Positions 53,715 through 63,114 of a DNA stretch of 64,000 nt are shown here, piece by piece; within the stretch, counting starts at the first letter, position 1, and every line of letters starts with the position of its first letter. The stretch is from assembly GCA_019689555.1 (NCBI GenBank), contig JADGHE010000008.1, positions 1-64,000 of the forward strand, read 5' to 3'. The stretch is from Variibacter sp. (GTDB lineage: Bacteria; Pseudomonadota; Alphaproteobacteria; Rhizobiales; Xanthobacteraceae). The notes under the pieces were generated by a model. That model saw only the letters and a program-made list of their open reading frames with translations. It was not told the origin of the DNA and searched no databases. Made by a program: the position numbers and the translations under genes.

Positions 53715-54608
53715 ATGACTCCGGATCGCGCCCGCGCCGCCCGCGAACTGCTCGCCTTTTATCTCGAGACCGGCGTGGAAAGCCTCGTCGGCGAAGCCCC
53801 CGTCGACCGCCTGGCGGACCGCGGGGAGGACGCGGCGGCGGCCGTGCCGCAGCCACCGGCCCTCGCGGACCGCGCGCGCTCCGCTGCGCCCGCAAGCGGC
53901 TTCGCGGCGAGGAACGGGGAGACGCTTGCGCGGCCGGGGGCTCCGCCCCCGCAGACGCCGCTGCGCGAACCCGCCGCCGTCATCCCTTCGCCCGCGCCGA
54001 TGCCGCCGGACAGTGCCGTCATGGCGGCGCGCGAGGCCGCGCGGTCCGCGCGCAGCCTCGACGAGCTGCGCGCCATTCTCGAACGCTTCGAGGGCTGCGC
54101 GCTGAAGTTCATGGCGAAGCAGCTCGTCTTCGCGGACGGCAATCCCGAAGCACGGGTGATGTTTGTGGGCGAAGCGCCGGGGCGCGAGGAAGATCTCGCG
54201 GGGCTGCCCTTCGTGGGCCGCTCCGGACAGCTCCTCGACCGCATGCTCGCGGCGATCGGGCTCGACCGCACGCGCGCCTACATCGCCAACATCATCCCGT
54301 GGCGTCCGCCGGGAAATCGCGATCCCTCGGTCCAGGAAACCCAAATCTGTCTGCCGTTCATCCAGCGGCAGATCGAACTCGTGGACCCGGACGTGCTCGT
54401 CTGCCTCGGCAAGCCGTCCACCGCCGCGCTGCTCGGCGTGAACGACGGCATCAAGCGCACGCGCGGGCGCTGGTTTTCCTATCACACCGGCACGCGCGAA
54501 ATCCGTGCGATGCCGACCTATCACCCCGCCTTCCTGTTGCGCTCCCCGCTGGAGAAACGCCAGGCTTGGCGCGACCTCCTGGCGATCAAGAAGGCGCTGG
54601 CGGAGTGA
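53715..54608 (+). CDS. Uracil-DNA glycosylase, family 4-like (bacterial SPO1-type)
   Basis: 297 residues. An Ala/Pro-rich N-terminal 110 residues precede the domain. Motif A is MFVGEAPGREEDLAGLPFVGRSG and motif B is MPTYHPAFLLR. Family 4 enzymes use a 4Fe-4S cluster; one of the usual Cys pair at the start (CxxC) is replaced, leaving only Cys in FEGCALKF, while the later two (ICLPF and LVCLGKPS) remain. It removes uracil from DNA. The linker and the missing Cys are features I also expect in relatives, but I cannot check. Confidence 0.88.
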   Translation: MTPDRARAARELLAFYLETGVESLVGEAPVDRLADRGEDAAAAVPQPPALADRARSAAPASGFAARNGETLARPGAPPPQTPLREPAAVIPSPAPMPPDSAVMAAREAARSARSLDELRAILERFEGCALKFMAKQLVFADGNPEARVMFVGEAPGREEDLAGLPFVGRSGQLLDRMLAAIGLDRTRAYIANIIPWRPPGNRDPSVQETQICLPFIQRQIELVDPDVLVCLGKPSTAALLGVNDGIKRTRGRWFSYHTGTREIRAMPTYHPAFLLRSPLEKRQAWRDLLAIKKALAE

Positions 54609-54624
54609 CGCGCGCTTTTCTCCG

Positions 54625-55050
54625 TCAGTCGAGCGCGACGAGCACCGCTCCGGCGGCGATGAGCAGAACGCCGAGCCAGCCCGCGAGGGAAAGGCTCTCG
54701 CCGAGAAACAGCGCGCCGAACACCGCGACCAGCACCACGCTCAACTTGTCGACCGGCGCGACCTGACCGGCATTGCCGAGCTGGAGGGCGCGGAAGTAGC
54801 AGAGCCAGGACGCTCCGGTGCCGAGCCCCGACAGCAGCAGGAAAAGATAGACGCGCGCAGGAATCGTCGTCGGCGCCTGCCACTGTCCCGTGAGCGCGAG
54901 AAACAGCGCGAGCGTCGGCACGATGACGAGGGTGCGGATCAGGGTTGCGAAATCGGAATTGACGTTCTCGACGCCGACCTTGGCGAAGATCGCCGTGAGC
55001 GCCGCGAAGACCGCCGAGAGAAAGGCCCAGAATTGCCAGGACATGGCCAT
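54625..55050 (-). CDS. EamA/DMT-family membrane protein, single domain
   Basis: 141 residues, four to five membrane helices (FWAFLSAVFAALTAIFAKVG, LVIVPTLALFLALTG, RVYLFLLLSGLGTGASWLCY, LAGWLGVLLIAAGAVLVA), and VDKLSVVLVAVFGALFLGESLSLAGW. It is half the length of a full EamA transporter and would need to dimerise. Substrate unknown. It converges with the UDG gene, with 16 bases between. Confidence 0.85.
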   Translation of the reverse strand: MAMSWQFWAFLSAVFAALTAIFAKVGVENVNSDFATLIRTLVIVPTLALFLALTGQWQAPTTIPARVYLFLLLSGLGTGASWLCYFRALQLGNAGQVAPVDKLSVVLVAVFGALFLGESLSLAGWLGVLLIAAGAVLVALD

Positions 55051-55183
55051 GTCGAACCCCGTTGCTTTCTCCGTGCGCCCGTCGAGACGGCGATCCTGCG
55101 CGGAATTTATGCCTGCGCTCGGCGGGAGAGCAATGTGTGCGGCCGGCCTTTTCTCCTTGCCCGGACGGTCCTAGACTTTTCCC

Positions 55184-56581
55184 ATGGACCTCGATCCCGT
55201 CTTGCTCGCGCGCGCGCAGTTCGCCTTCACGATCGCGTTCCATATCATCTTCCCGAGCTTCACGATCGGGCTGTCGGCCTACATCGCTACGCTCGAAGTG
55301 CTGTGGGTGGCGACCGGGCGCGAGCACTTTCAGCGCGTCTCGCGATTCTGGACGAAGATTTTCGCCGTCTCCTTCGCCATGGGCGTGGTGTCGGGCATCG
55401 TGCTCTCCTACCAGATCGGCACCAATTGGAGCGGCTTTTCGCGGCTCGCGGGCAACGTGGTCGGGCCGCTCATCGGCTACGAGGTGCTGACCGCGTTCTT
55501 CCTCGAAGCGACGTTCCTCGGCGTGCTCCTGTTCGGCGAAGGCCGGGTGCCGCGCTGGCTGCACGTCATGTCGGCGATCTTCGTCGCGCTCGGCACGACG
55601 TTCTCCGCCTTCTGGATTCTGTCGGCCAACAGCTGGATGCAGACGCCCACCGGCCATGAGATGCGCGACGGCGTCGCCTTCCCCGTGGACTGGCTTTCCA
55701 TCGTCTTCAATCCGAGCTTTCCCTATCGTCTCGCCCATATGGTGAACGCGGCGTATCTCACGACCGCGTTCTGCGTGCTGGCGGTCGGCGCGCGCTACCT
55801 GCTCGCCGCCCGGCACGAGGAGGAGGCGCGGACAATGGTCCGCATGGCCGTGGGGCTTTTGGCGATTCTCGCGCCGTTGCAGCTCCTCATCGGCGATCTG
55901 CACGGCCTCAACACGCTCGAGCACCAGCCGATCAAGATCGCCGCCATGGAGGCGCACTGGGACGGCTCGAAACCGGGCGACTTCCACATCCTCGCTTGGC
56001 CCGACGAGAAAGCCGAGACGAACCGCTTCGCGCTATCGATCCCGCGCGGCGCCTCACTCATCCTGACGCACGATCCGAACGGCCTCTTCCCCGGTCTCGC
56101 GAGCGTGCCGCTGCAGGACCGCCCGCCGGTGTGGCCGGTGTTCTATGCCTTCCGCATCATGCTGGCGATCGGCTTCGTGATGATCGGCGCCGGCCTGTTC
56201 GGCGTCTGGCTGTGGTGGCGGGGCCGGCTGTTCAACACGCGCTGGTATCTCACGCTCGCGGCGCGGAGCTGGTGGATCGGCTTCGTCGCCATCATGGCCG
56301 GTTGGGTAGTGACGGAAAGCGGCCGCCAGCCGTGGATCGTGTACGGCATCCAGCGCACGGCCGAAGCGGTCTCGCCAGTGCCCGCCGCGGCCGTGGCCTC
56401 CACCTTTGCGCTGTTCATCGTCGTCTATGCGATCATTTTTTCTGCCGGCATCTACTTCATCAATCGCCTCATCAAATACGGGCCGGTAGTCCGCGAACCC
56501 GAGCCGCAGGAGGGCGTGCCGAGCCGCCCGATCTCCGCGGCCGAGGACGCGGGACGGCACGCCATCGCGGAGCGCAGATAG
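55184..56581 (+). CDS. cydA: Cytochrome bd-type quinol oxidase subunit I (CIO type)
   Basis: 465 residues, with no clear ribosome site. Nine-helix subunit I: heme b595 ligand His in AFTIAFHIIFPSFTIG (about residue 20), His in PYRLAHMVNAAYL (heme b558) and the proton/heme region VGPLIGYEVLTAFFLEATFLG, GWVVTESGRQPW. The Q-loop is short, as in cyanide-insensitive (CioA) oxidases. It reduces O2 with ubiquinol without pumping protons. It is immediately followed by subunit II. Confidence 0.94.
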   Translation: MDLDPVLLARAQFAFTIAFHIIFPSFTIGLSAYIATLEVLWVATGREHFQRVSRFWTKIFAVSFAMGVVSGIVLSYQIGTNWSGFSRLAGNVVGPLIGYEVLTAFFLEATFLGVLLFGEGRVPRWLHVMSAIFVALGTTFSAFWILSANSWMQTPTGHEMRDGVAFPVDWLSIVFNPSFPYRLAHMVNAAYLTTAFCVLAVGARYLLAARHEEEARTMVRMAVGLLAILAPLQLLIGDLHGLNTLEHQPIKIAAMEAHWDGSKPGDFHILAWPDEKAETNRFALSIPRGASLILTHDPNGLFPGLASVPLQDRPPVWPVFYAFRIMLAIGFVMIGAGLFGVWLWWRGRLFNTRWYLTLAARSWWIGFVAIMAGWVVTESGRQPWIVYGIQRTAEAVSPVPAAAVASTFALFIVVYAIIFSAGIYFINRLIKYGPVVREPEPQEGVPSRPISAAEDAGRHAIAERR

Positions 56582-57583
56582 ATGGAGGCTTATCTGCCGC
56601 TCATCTGGGCCGTCATCATCGGCGTCGCCGTCATGATGTACGTCATCCTCGACGGCTTCGACCTCGGCGTCGCGCTGCTGTTTCCCTTCGCGGAGAGCGA
56701 GCGCGAACGCGACCAGATGATGCGCTCCATCGCGCCCTTCTGGGACGGCAACGAGACCTGGCTGGTGCTCGGCGGTGGCGGCCTGCTGGTCGCCTTTCCC
56801 GCGGCCTATGCGGTGCTCATGCCCGCGCTTTACATCCCGATCATCGTGATGCTGCTCGCGCTCGTCTTCCGCGGCGTCGCGTTCGAGTTCCGCACCGTGG
56901 CGCAGCGCAAGGCCGCCTGGAACGCCGCATTCGCCGGCGGCTCGCTCGTCGCCACGCTGGCGCAGGGCGCCGTGCTCGGCGGCCTCATCCAGGGCATCAA
57001 GGTCGAGAACGGCATCTTCGCGGGCGGTCCGTTCGACTGGGCGCGCCCGCTCGCGCTGCTGTGCGGCCTCGGCCTGACCGCGGGCTACGGGCTTTTGGGC
57101 GCAACCTGGCTGATCTGGCGGACCGAAGGCGCCGTCGCCGAGCGCGCGCGGGGGCAGGCCAAGGTTCTGCTCGCGGCCGTGCTCGTCTTCATGGGCGCGG
57201 TGAGCCTCTACACCCCGCTCGCGTCCGAAGAGATCGCCGCCCGGTGGTTCTCCATTCCCAACATCCTGCTGCTGTGGCCGGTGCCGATCGTCACCGTGGC
57301 GCTCGCCTGGGCGGCATGGCGCTGGATCGAGGCGCGCTACGACGTGCTGCCGTTCGCGGCCGCGATCGGCCTCTTTCTGCTCGGCTATTTCGGCCTCGTC
57401 GTGTCGCGGTTTCCCTATATCGTGCCGCCCTCGCTGACGATCTGGGAGACCGCGGCGGCGCCGTCGAGCCAGATCTTCATGCTGGTCGGGACGGCGATCC
57501 TGCTGCCGCTCATCCTCGGCTATATCGGCTGGTCGTACTGGGTCTTCCGCGGCAAGGTGCGCGAGGGCGAGGGCTACCACTGA
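56582..57583 (+). CDS. cydB: Cytochrome bd-type quinol oxidase subunit II (CIO type)
   Basis: 333 residues, its ATG directly after the cydA stop. MYVILDGFDLGVALLFPF and APFWDGNETWLVLGGGGLLVAFP are diagnostic for CydB/CioB, and FRGVAFEFR is also seen. Nothing like CydX (short, single helix) was found downstream, and cydCD are absent. It forms the oxidase with CydA in the inner membrane. Confidence 0.94.
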   Translation: MEAYLPLIWAVIIGVAVMMYVILDGFDLGVALLFPFAESERERDQMMRSIAPFWDGNETWLVLGGGGLLVAFPAAYAVLMPALYIPIIVMLLALVFRGVAFEFRTVAQRKAAWNAAFAGGSLVATLAQGAVLGGLIQGIKVENGIFAGGPFDWARPLALLCGLGLTAGYGLLGATWLIWRTEGAVAERARGQAKVLLAAVLVFMGAVSLYTPLASEEIAARWFSIPNILLLWPVPIVTVALAWAAWRWIEARYDVLPFAAAIGLFLLGYFGLVVSRFPYIVPPSLTIWETAAAPSSQIFMLVGTAILLPLILGYIGWSYWVFRGKVREGEGYH

Positions 57584-57637
57584 GGCGTTCCCGAGCGGCG
57601 AAATTCGCCCCCCGCATTCTCGAGGTTTGCGGCGCCG

Positions 57638-59167
57638 CTATCGCCCCTGCGCGGCCGGCGCCTGCGGGCGGATCAGGCCCCAGCCGACGCGCAGCGCCGG
57701 CAGCACGCCCTCGATCGGGCGGGCGAAGGATTGCGGCACTTCGGCCACGAGGTCGGGGAAGCGGGCGCGGATCGCCGGCGGCGGCTCGCCGGCAGGGTCG
57801 ACGAGCGGCCAGACGGCGATGGCCCCCTTGCTGCGCACGTCCTGCTCGCTGAGCCAGGGAGTCTGCGCCGGCGCTTCGGCATTGAACACGGGCGGCCGGT
57901 CCGGCAGGCTCGCGGCAAGCGCGTAGGCCAAAGGCGAGTCGCCCACGACGATCGCCGGCGCGCCGCCCGTGCGCCGCCGAAACGTGTCGCCGAAGAACTG
58001 CGCCATGGCGGCGACGGGCTGTCGGCTCGAGAGGTCCACGAGCCCGGTCCAGGGCAGGGCCAGGCAGGCGGCGGCGACCGCGAGCGGCGGCGCGAGCAGC
58101 AGCGCAAGCCAGACCACGCCGAGCACCCGCTGGCGATGCAGCACGATGTGCTCGCCCGCGCTGACCACGACCGCGAGACCCGACATCAGCGCGAGCGGCG
58201 CGCCGAAGCCCGGTTCGACCGCCCCGCCGGCGAGCGCCAGGGCGAGCGCGCCCGCAAGCGGCATCGCAAGCGCGAAGAAGAGGACGAACGGACGCGCGAG
58301 CGCCGGGGTGCCGGGGCGCGCGATCTTGGGCGCCGGGGGCCCCTTGCCGGATCGCCAGCGGCTCGCGAGCCCGACGAGCGCGATGAGCCCGGCATGGGCG
58401 CCGAGCAGGGCCGCGAGCAGGAGCGGCCAGCGCGCAAGCCGCGCGCCGATGTCGGCCGGCGCGCCGACAAGGCCCAGCGCGGCCCACCCGCCGAACCGCA
58501 GCAGCCAGACGGCGTGCGGCAGCGCAATCAGCGCGGCCGTCGCGCCGGCCGCCCAGGGATCGATGCTCGCGAGCGCCGCCCTGCCCGCCCGCGTCGCGAG
58601 CGTGAACAGCGCGAGCAGCAGGGCGAGCAGCAGGCCCCAATAGCTCGTCAGGAGCAGCCATCCGAGCGTCACGGCGACAGCGATCCAGGCGTTGCGTCGG
58701 CCTTCGCCGACGGCGCGCCAGTAGTGCAGCAGGCACAGCGCGGTGAGCGGCAAAGCGAGAATCGCCGGGCCGAACTCCGGCGTCGGCGCCGACAGCACCA
58801 GGATCCCGCCCATCAGCAGCACCGCCATGGCGGCGTGCTGCGCGCCGACCATGGCGCGGCCGAGGGCAAACACCGCCCACAGCGCGGCGAGCACGCAAAG
58901 CTGCGCGAGGATATAGACGCCGATCACGCGTCCGCCCGCCGCCTTGAAGGCGAAATCCGCGAACCAGAACGCGAGCGGCGGCCCGCGCCAGGAGCCGAGC
59001 TGATGCGCCTGGCCGATGGCCAGCGCCGCCGCCAGCTCGCCCGGCGGGCTCGTATAGAACAGGGCCGGAACAAGCACCCACAGCGCGGCCTGCGCGAGCG
59101 CCGCGACCCAGAACACCGCGGCCGGGCGGGCGCGCAGAATCTCGACGATCAAGGAGACGTACGACAT
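57638..59167 (-). CDS. GT39-like (PMT/ArnT-type) polytopic membrane protein
   Basis: 509 residues with at least ten hydrophobic segments. The N-terminal loop YTSPPGELAAALAIGQAHQLGSWRGPPLAFWF resembles the first periplasmic loop of lipid-linked sugar transferases (usually with an Asp/Glu there; Glu in PPGELAAAL). VGDSPLAYALAASLPDRPPVF belongs to a C-terminal soluble part. It likely moves a sugar from a polyprenyl carrier to a cell-envelope target. Specificity unknown. Confidence 0.78.
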   Translation of the reverse strand: MSYVSLIVEILRARPAAVFWVAALAQAALWVLVPALFYTSPPGELAAALAIGQAHQLGSWRGPPLAFWFADFAFKAAGGRVIGVYILAQLCVLAALWAVFALGRAMVGAQHAAMAVLLMGGILVLSAPTPEFGPAILALPLTALCLLHYWRAVGEGRRNAWIAVAVTLGWLLLTSYWGLLLALLLALFTLATRAGRAALASIDPWAAGATAALIALPHAVWLLRFGGWAALGLVGAPADIGARLARWPLLLAALLGAHAGLIALVGLASRWRSGKGPPAPKIARPGTPALARPFVLFFALAMPLAGALALALAGGAVEPGFGAPLALMSGLAVVVSAGEHIVLHRQRVLGVVWLALLLAPPLAVAAACLALPWTGLVDLSSRQPVAAMAQFFGDTFRRRTGGAPAIVVGDSPLAYALAASLPDRPPVFNAEAPAQTPWLSEQDVRSKGAIAVWPLVDPAGEPPPAIRARFPDLVAEVPQSFARPIEGVLPALRVGWGLIRPQAPAAQGR

Positions 59168-59246
59168 GGCGGAAGGCGGGCTGCCGGGCGCTCGGGACGT
59201 GACGCGCAGAAATAGGCCCGGCTTCGCCCGCGGGGCAACCGCGGGA

Positions 59247-59981
59247 TCAGATCAGCCGGCAAGCGGCCTCCTCGAGGCGCTCCTGTTCCGGTGTGGCGCA
59301 GAGCGCGGCCACGGGGGCAAACGAGCGCCGATGATGTGCGGTCGGGCCGAGGCGGGCGAGTGCGTTGAAATGTTCCGGCACGCTGTAGCCCATGTGCCGC
59401 TCGAAACCGTAGCCGGGAAGGGCGGCGCCGACCTGCATCATCAGCCGGTCGCGCGTGACCTTGGCGACGATCGAGGCCGCCGCGATCGAGGCGACCCGGG
59501 CGTCGCCGCCGATCACCGGCTCGCACGCGCACGGCACCGCGATGCGATCGCAGCCGTCCACGAAGACGAGCTTCGGCGCGACCGGCAGGGCGGCCACGGC
59601 CCGCGCCAGCGCCCACAGCGAGGCCTCGCGGATGTTGTCGCGGTCGATTCGCGCCGTCGAGGCGAAGGCGACGGCGACATGGGCCGTGGCGCAGATCTTT
59701 TCGTAGAGCTTCTCGCGCTCGGCGGCCGACAGTCGCTTGGAATCGTCGAGGCCCCGGGGGACGCGATTGGGATCGAGGATCACCGCCGCCGCGACGACCG
59801 GGCCGGCAAGCGGCCCGCGCCCCGCTTCGTCGCAGCCGGCGACGGGCGCAAGCCCTCGCGCGATCGCGCGGCGCTCGCGCGCAAAGGTCGGGCGTTCGGG
59901 CGCGTCGTTCAGCGGCAGCCGGGGCGCCCGTTCGGCCTCGCGATCGGGCGCTGCCGGCGCGGTCTCGGAGCGGCGACTCAT
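59247..59981 (-). CDS. rnhB: Ribonuclease HII
   Basis: 244 residues. RNase HII removes misincorporated ribonucleotides and RNA of RNA-DNA hybrids. The catalytic Asp-Glu is in [19 protein letters not shown], another Asp in VFVDGCDRI, and [13 protein letters not shown] and GYSVPEHF follow. A 40-residue Pro/Arg/Ala-rich N-terminus precedes the domain and may start later. It lies downstream of the RNA-modification genes on the same strand. Confidence 0.93.
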   Translation of the reverse strand: MSRRSETAPAAPDREAERAPRLPLNDAPERPTFARERRAIARGLAPVAGCDEAGRGPLAGPVVAAAVILDPNRVPRGLDDSKRLSAAEREKLYEKICATAHVAVAFASTARIDRDNIREASLWALARAVAALPVAPKLVFVDGCDRIAVPCACEPVIGGDARVASIAAASIVAKVTRDRLMMQVGAALPGYGFERHMGYSVPEHFNALARLGPTAHHRRSFAPVAALCATPEQERLEEAACRLI

Positions 59982-60068
59982 TGGCCGCGATCCTGCGGCC
60001 CGCGCCGCGGCGGCGCAAGCGCGCCCGCCCGTGCCTGTTGAGAGCGGGGATTTCTCCCCTTCTTCGTC

Positions 60069-60641
60069 TCAGCCGGATGCAGTGGAAGGGCTCGGCCGCA
60101 GAAAGATGAGCTCGCTGTCGTCATAGCGCCGCCGCTCGATGACCGTGAAGCCTTCCGGTGCGTTGAAGCCCGCCTCCGCGGCCTCCTCGACAACGACGAC
60201 CGCGTCGGGCGCGAGCCAGCCCCCCTCGCGTGCGCTCGCGAGCGCCAGCTCGCCGAGCCCGCGGCCATAAGGCGGATCGGCGAAGACGAGCGAAAACGGC
60301 TCCATCGGATGCACGGGGCCGAGCTTCGTCGCGTTGCGCCGGAAGATGCGGGCGAGACCGCCGAGGCCCAGCGCCTCGACATTGGCGCGGATCAGCGCCC
60401 GCGCCTCCGCGGCATCGTCGATGAACACCGCGAGCGCCGCCCCGCGGGAGAGCGCCTCCAGCCCGAGCGCGCCCGTGCCGGCGAAAAGATCGAGCACGCG
60501 CGCCCCCGTGATGGGATCGCCGTAGCCGTGCGCGAGAATGTTGAACAGGGATTCGCGCAGGCGATCGGCGGTCGGCCGGATGGCCGCCGATTTTGGGGAA
60601 TGGAGCCCGCGGCCCCGCAAACGGCCGCCGACGATGCGCAC
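60069..60641 (-). CDS. rsmD: 16S rRNA (guanine966-N2)-methyltransferase
   Basis: 190 residues from GTG 60641 with GAGGAGAGG upstream. RIVGGRLRGRGLHSPKSAAIRPTADRLRESLFN (cited as its first and last parts RIVGGRLRGR and RPTADRLRESLFN), SAM site VLDLFAGTGALGLEAL and catalytic VFADPPYGRG are classic. It methylates G966 of the 30S. It starts one base after the rluB stop, so it is coupled. Confidence 0.94.
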   Translation of the reverse strand: MRIVGGRLRGRGLHSPKSAAIRPTADRLRESLFNILAHGYGDPITGARVLDLFAGTGALGLEALSRGAALAVFIDDAAEARALIRANVEALGLGGLARIFRRNATKLGPVHPMEPFSLVFADPPYGRGLGELALASAREGGWLAPDAVVVVEEAAEAGFNAPEGFTVIERRRYDDSELIFLRPSPSTASG

Positions 60642-60642
60642 G

Positions 60643-61581
60643 CTAGCCTCTCCTCGTCTTGCGTCGGCGGGATGCGCCGGCGGTCGAGAATCCTTTTTTG
60701 TCCGGCGCAGGCTTGCCCGGCGCGGACCTGCTCCCGCCGGCCTTCGGCCGGGCGGGCGCCTCCCGCCCGGTCTCCTCGGCGACCGCAGGCTTGATCGGGG
60801 AAAGCGGCGCGGAGAAATCCGCCCCCGCAAGCCGCGCCAGGCGTTCGCCGATCTGGTCGCGCAGCACGCGGGTTTTCACCTCCTCGACCGCGCCCCGCGG
60901 CAGATCGCCGAGCTGGAACGGCCCGTAGGATACCCGGATCAGCCGGTTCACCTGCAGGCCGAGTGCCGCAAGCACCTTGCGGATCTCGCGGTTTTTTCCC
61001 TCGCGGATTGCGAAGGTGAGCCACACATTCGATCCTTGGACGCGGTCGAGCGTCGCTTCGATCGCGCCGTAGCGAACGCCGTCGATCTCGATGCCCTGGC
61101 GCAGCCGGTCCAGCGCCTTCTGCGTCACCGCGCCGTGCGCACGCACGCGGTAGCGCCGGAGCCAGCCGGTCGAGGGCAGCTCGAGCACGCGGGCGAGCCC
61201 GCCGTCGTTGGTGAGCAGCAGGAGGCCCTCGGTGTTAAAGTCGAGCCGCCCCACGCTGACGAGACGCGGCAGGCCCTGGGGCAGGGCCTCGAAGATCGTC
61301 GGGCGCCCCTCCGGATCGGCATGGGTCGTCACGAGCCCGCGCGGCTTGTGGTAGAGGAACAACCGGGTGCGCTCGCGCGCCGGCAACGGCTTGCCGTCCA
61401 CGAGGACGCGGTCTTCTGCGGTCACGTTGCGCGCCGGCGAGGTGATGACGGCGCCGTTCACGGTCACGCGCCCCTGCGCGATCCAGGCTTCGGCCTCGCG
61501 CCGGGAACACAGGCCGGCCCGCGCCATCACTTTCGCGATGCGCTCCCCGGCCTCGTGAGCTCGCTCTTTGTGCTCCGCCAT
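60643..61581 (-). CDS. rluB: 23S rRNA pseudouridine synthase (RluB-type)
   Basis: 312 residues. The N-terminal S4 domain (RIAKVMARAGLCSRREAEAWIAQG) is followed by the RsuA/RluB synthase domain with the catalytic Asp in SVGRLDFNTEGLLLLT, FLYHKPRGLVTTHADPEGR and REGKNREIRKVL. A Lys/Arg/Pro-rich disordered tail of about 55 residues follows. It makes a pseudouridine in the 23S peptidyl-transferase region. The member (RluB, RluE or RluF) is not certain. Confidence 0.88.
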   Translation of the reverse strand: MAEHKERAHEAGERIAKVMARAGLCSRREAEAWIAQGRVTVNGAVITSPARNVTAEDRVLVDGKPLPARERTRLFLYHKPRGLVTTHADPEGRPTIFEALPQGLPRLVSVGRLDFNTEGLLLLTNDGGLARVLELPSTGWLRRYRVRAHGAVTQKALDRLRQGIEIDGVRYGAIEATLDRVQGSNVWLTFAIREGKNREIRKVLAALGLQVNRLIRVSYGPFQLGDLPRGAVEEVKTRVLRDQIGERLARLAGADFSAPLSPIKPAVAEETGREAPARPKAGGSRSAPGKPAPDKKGFSTAGASRRRKTRRG

Positions 61582-61748
61582 CGCGATCGGTGCCCTTTTC
61601 CTCGATTCGCGCCGCGCGCGGCCGGCGCGGGCCGCTATTCCCTAATCCCGGTCTACCGCCCTTGCGAAGATCGGGAGTATGGATTTCCGTCCGCCGCGTG
61701 CGGCCGTCAAACCGATTAAGGAAGCGCACCCTGCCACCGCGACCCTTC

Positions 61749-62177
61749 ATGGACATCGCGCTCGAGGAGGCCCGGGCCGCGGCGGCCCGCGGCGAGGTTC
61801 CGGTCGGCTGCGTCGTGGTGCGCGAGGGCCGCGCGATCGCCCGCGCCGGGAACCGCACGCTGGCGGAGCGCGATCCCACCGCGCATGCGGAGCTCATCGC
61901 GATTCGCGAGGCCGCCCGCGCGCTCGGCACCGAGCGGCTTGCCGACTGTGATCTCTACGTCACGCTCGAGCCGTGCACCATGTGCGCGGCCGCGATCGCC
62001 TTCGCGCGCATTCGCCGCCTCTATTACGGCGCGCCCGACCCCAAGGGCGGGGCTGTGGAAAACGGGGTGCGCTTCTTCGCCGCGGCGACCTGCCATCACC
62101 GGCCCGAGATCTACGGCGGGCTCGGCGAAGCGGAAGCGGCCGCGCTCCTGCGCGCGTTCTTCGCCGCCCGGCGCTGA
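61749..62177 (+). CDS. tadA: tRNA-specific adenosine deaminase
   Basis: 142 residues from ATG 61749; the start is preceded by weak sites, and a few residues could be added at the N-terminus. It converts A34 to inosine in tRNA-Arg(ACG). Zn-site motifs are TAHAELIAIREAAR (HAE) and LEPCTMCAAAIAFARI (PCxxC). Divergent from rluB. In Hyphomicrobiales this pair (tadA/rluB/rsmD) is a common arrangement. Confidence 0.93.
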   Translation: MDIALEEARAAAARGEVPVGCVVVREGRAIARAGNRTLAERDPTAHAELIAIREAARALGTERLADCDLYVTLEPCTMCAAAIAFARIRRLYYGAPDPKGGAVENGVRFFAAATCHHRPEIYGGLGEAEAAALLRAFFAARR

Positions 62178-62251
62178 GGCGCCGGGTCCGGCCGCGGCGG
62201 GCGCGCCGGCGGGGGCGAACGCCCTCCGCGGCTGGCGGCGCTCCGCGCCCG

Positions 62252-62911
62252 TCAGTGGGCGAGGGTGGCGGGGGCGCCCGGTTGCCGGAGCGGATGTTCG
62301 CGGGCGAAGGCGTCCTGCGCGAAGCAGGCCGCCGCGATGCGCGCGACCGTGGGATAAGGCGCAAGATCGAGCTTGAAGAACCCGGCGGCGACGGCCTGGC
62401 TCGCGAGGCAGATGTCGGCGAGCGTCAGGCTGTCCCCATGGCAGTAGCGCCCCGTCGCCGGATCGCGCGACAGATGGGCTTCGAGCGCGCGCAGCGCCTC
62501 GGTCTGCCAGTGTGCGATCCAGGTGTTGAGCTGCGTCTCGTCGAAGTTGAACCGCTGGGTGAGAAAGTTACGCACCCGCGGCACCGACAGCGGATGCGAG
62601 TCCGAGACGACGATCTGCGAGAGGCCGCGCACGCGGGCGCGACCGCGCGCGTCCGCCGGCAGAAGCGGCGGGTTCGGATAGACCTCCTCCAGATATTCGA
62701 GGATCGCCATGGACTGGAACAGCGGCAGGCCCCCGTCGTCGAGCACGAGCGCGGGAATAACCTTCTGCGGATTGACGTCGAGATAGTCGCCTCGGTGCTG
62801 GTCGCCCTGGAGAAGGTCGACGTTCACGGTTTCGACCGCGACGCCCTTGAGCCTCAGCGCCACGCGCACCCGGTAGGTCGCAAGCGAGCGCCAAAACGTG
62901 TAAAGCTTCAC
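62252..62911 (-). CDS. Glutathione S-transferase family protein, maleylacetoacetate-isomerase-like
   Basis: 219 residues from GTG 62911, GGGAGGG upstream. The N-terminal thioredoxin-like part YTFWRSLATYRVRVALRLKG and NPQKVIPALVLDDGGLPLFQSMAILEYL, and a C-terminal helical domain with SLTLADICLASQ, match zeta-class GSTs (MaiA). The active-site motif normally reads SSxSYR; here it is SLATYR, one Ser changed to Leu. That may alter catalysis. It could be a maleylpyruvate isomerase. No homogentisate genes are in the window. Confidence 0.85.
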   Translation of the reverse strand: MKLYTFWRSLATYRVRVALRLKGVAVETVNVDLLQGDQHRGDYLDVNPQKVIPALVLDDGGLPLFQSMAILEYLEEVYPNPPLLPADARGRARVRGLSQIVVSDSHPLSVPRVRNFLTQRFNFDETQLNTWIAHWQTEALRALEAHLSRDPATGRYCHGDSLTLADICLASQAVAAGFFKLDLAPYPTVARIAAACFAQDAFAREHPLRQPGAPATLAH

Positions 62912-63114
62912 CGGACCCTCCCCCTTGTGCCATGGCGCGCGACGGCGCGCCGTGTGCATCCGTCTCTCGCGGATTGGTGCGCATCGTTATCATGCACGGG
63001 CAGCGCACCGCAAACTTCGGGCGCCTCTCGCCGCCGGGGCAGCTTGCGTCGCGGCGGGGCGAAGGCGGCCCTGAAGGAACCGTCTGCGGCCGAACCGAAA
63101 GGAGCGTTTCGACA

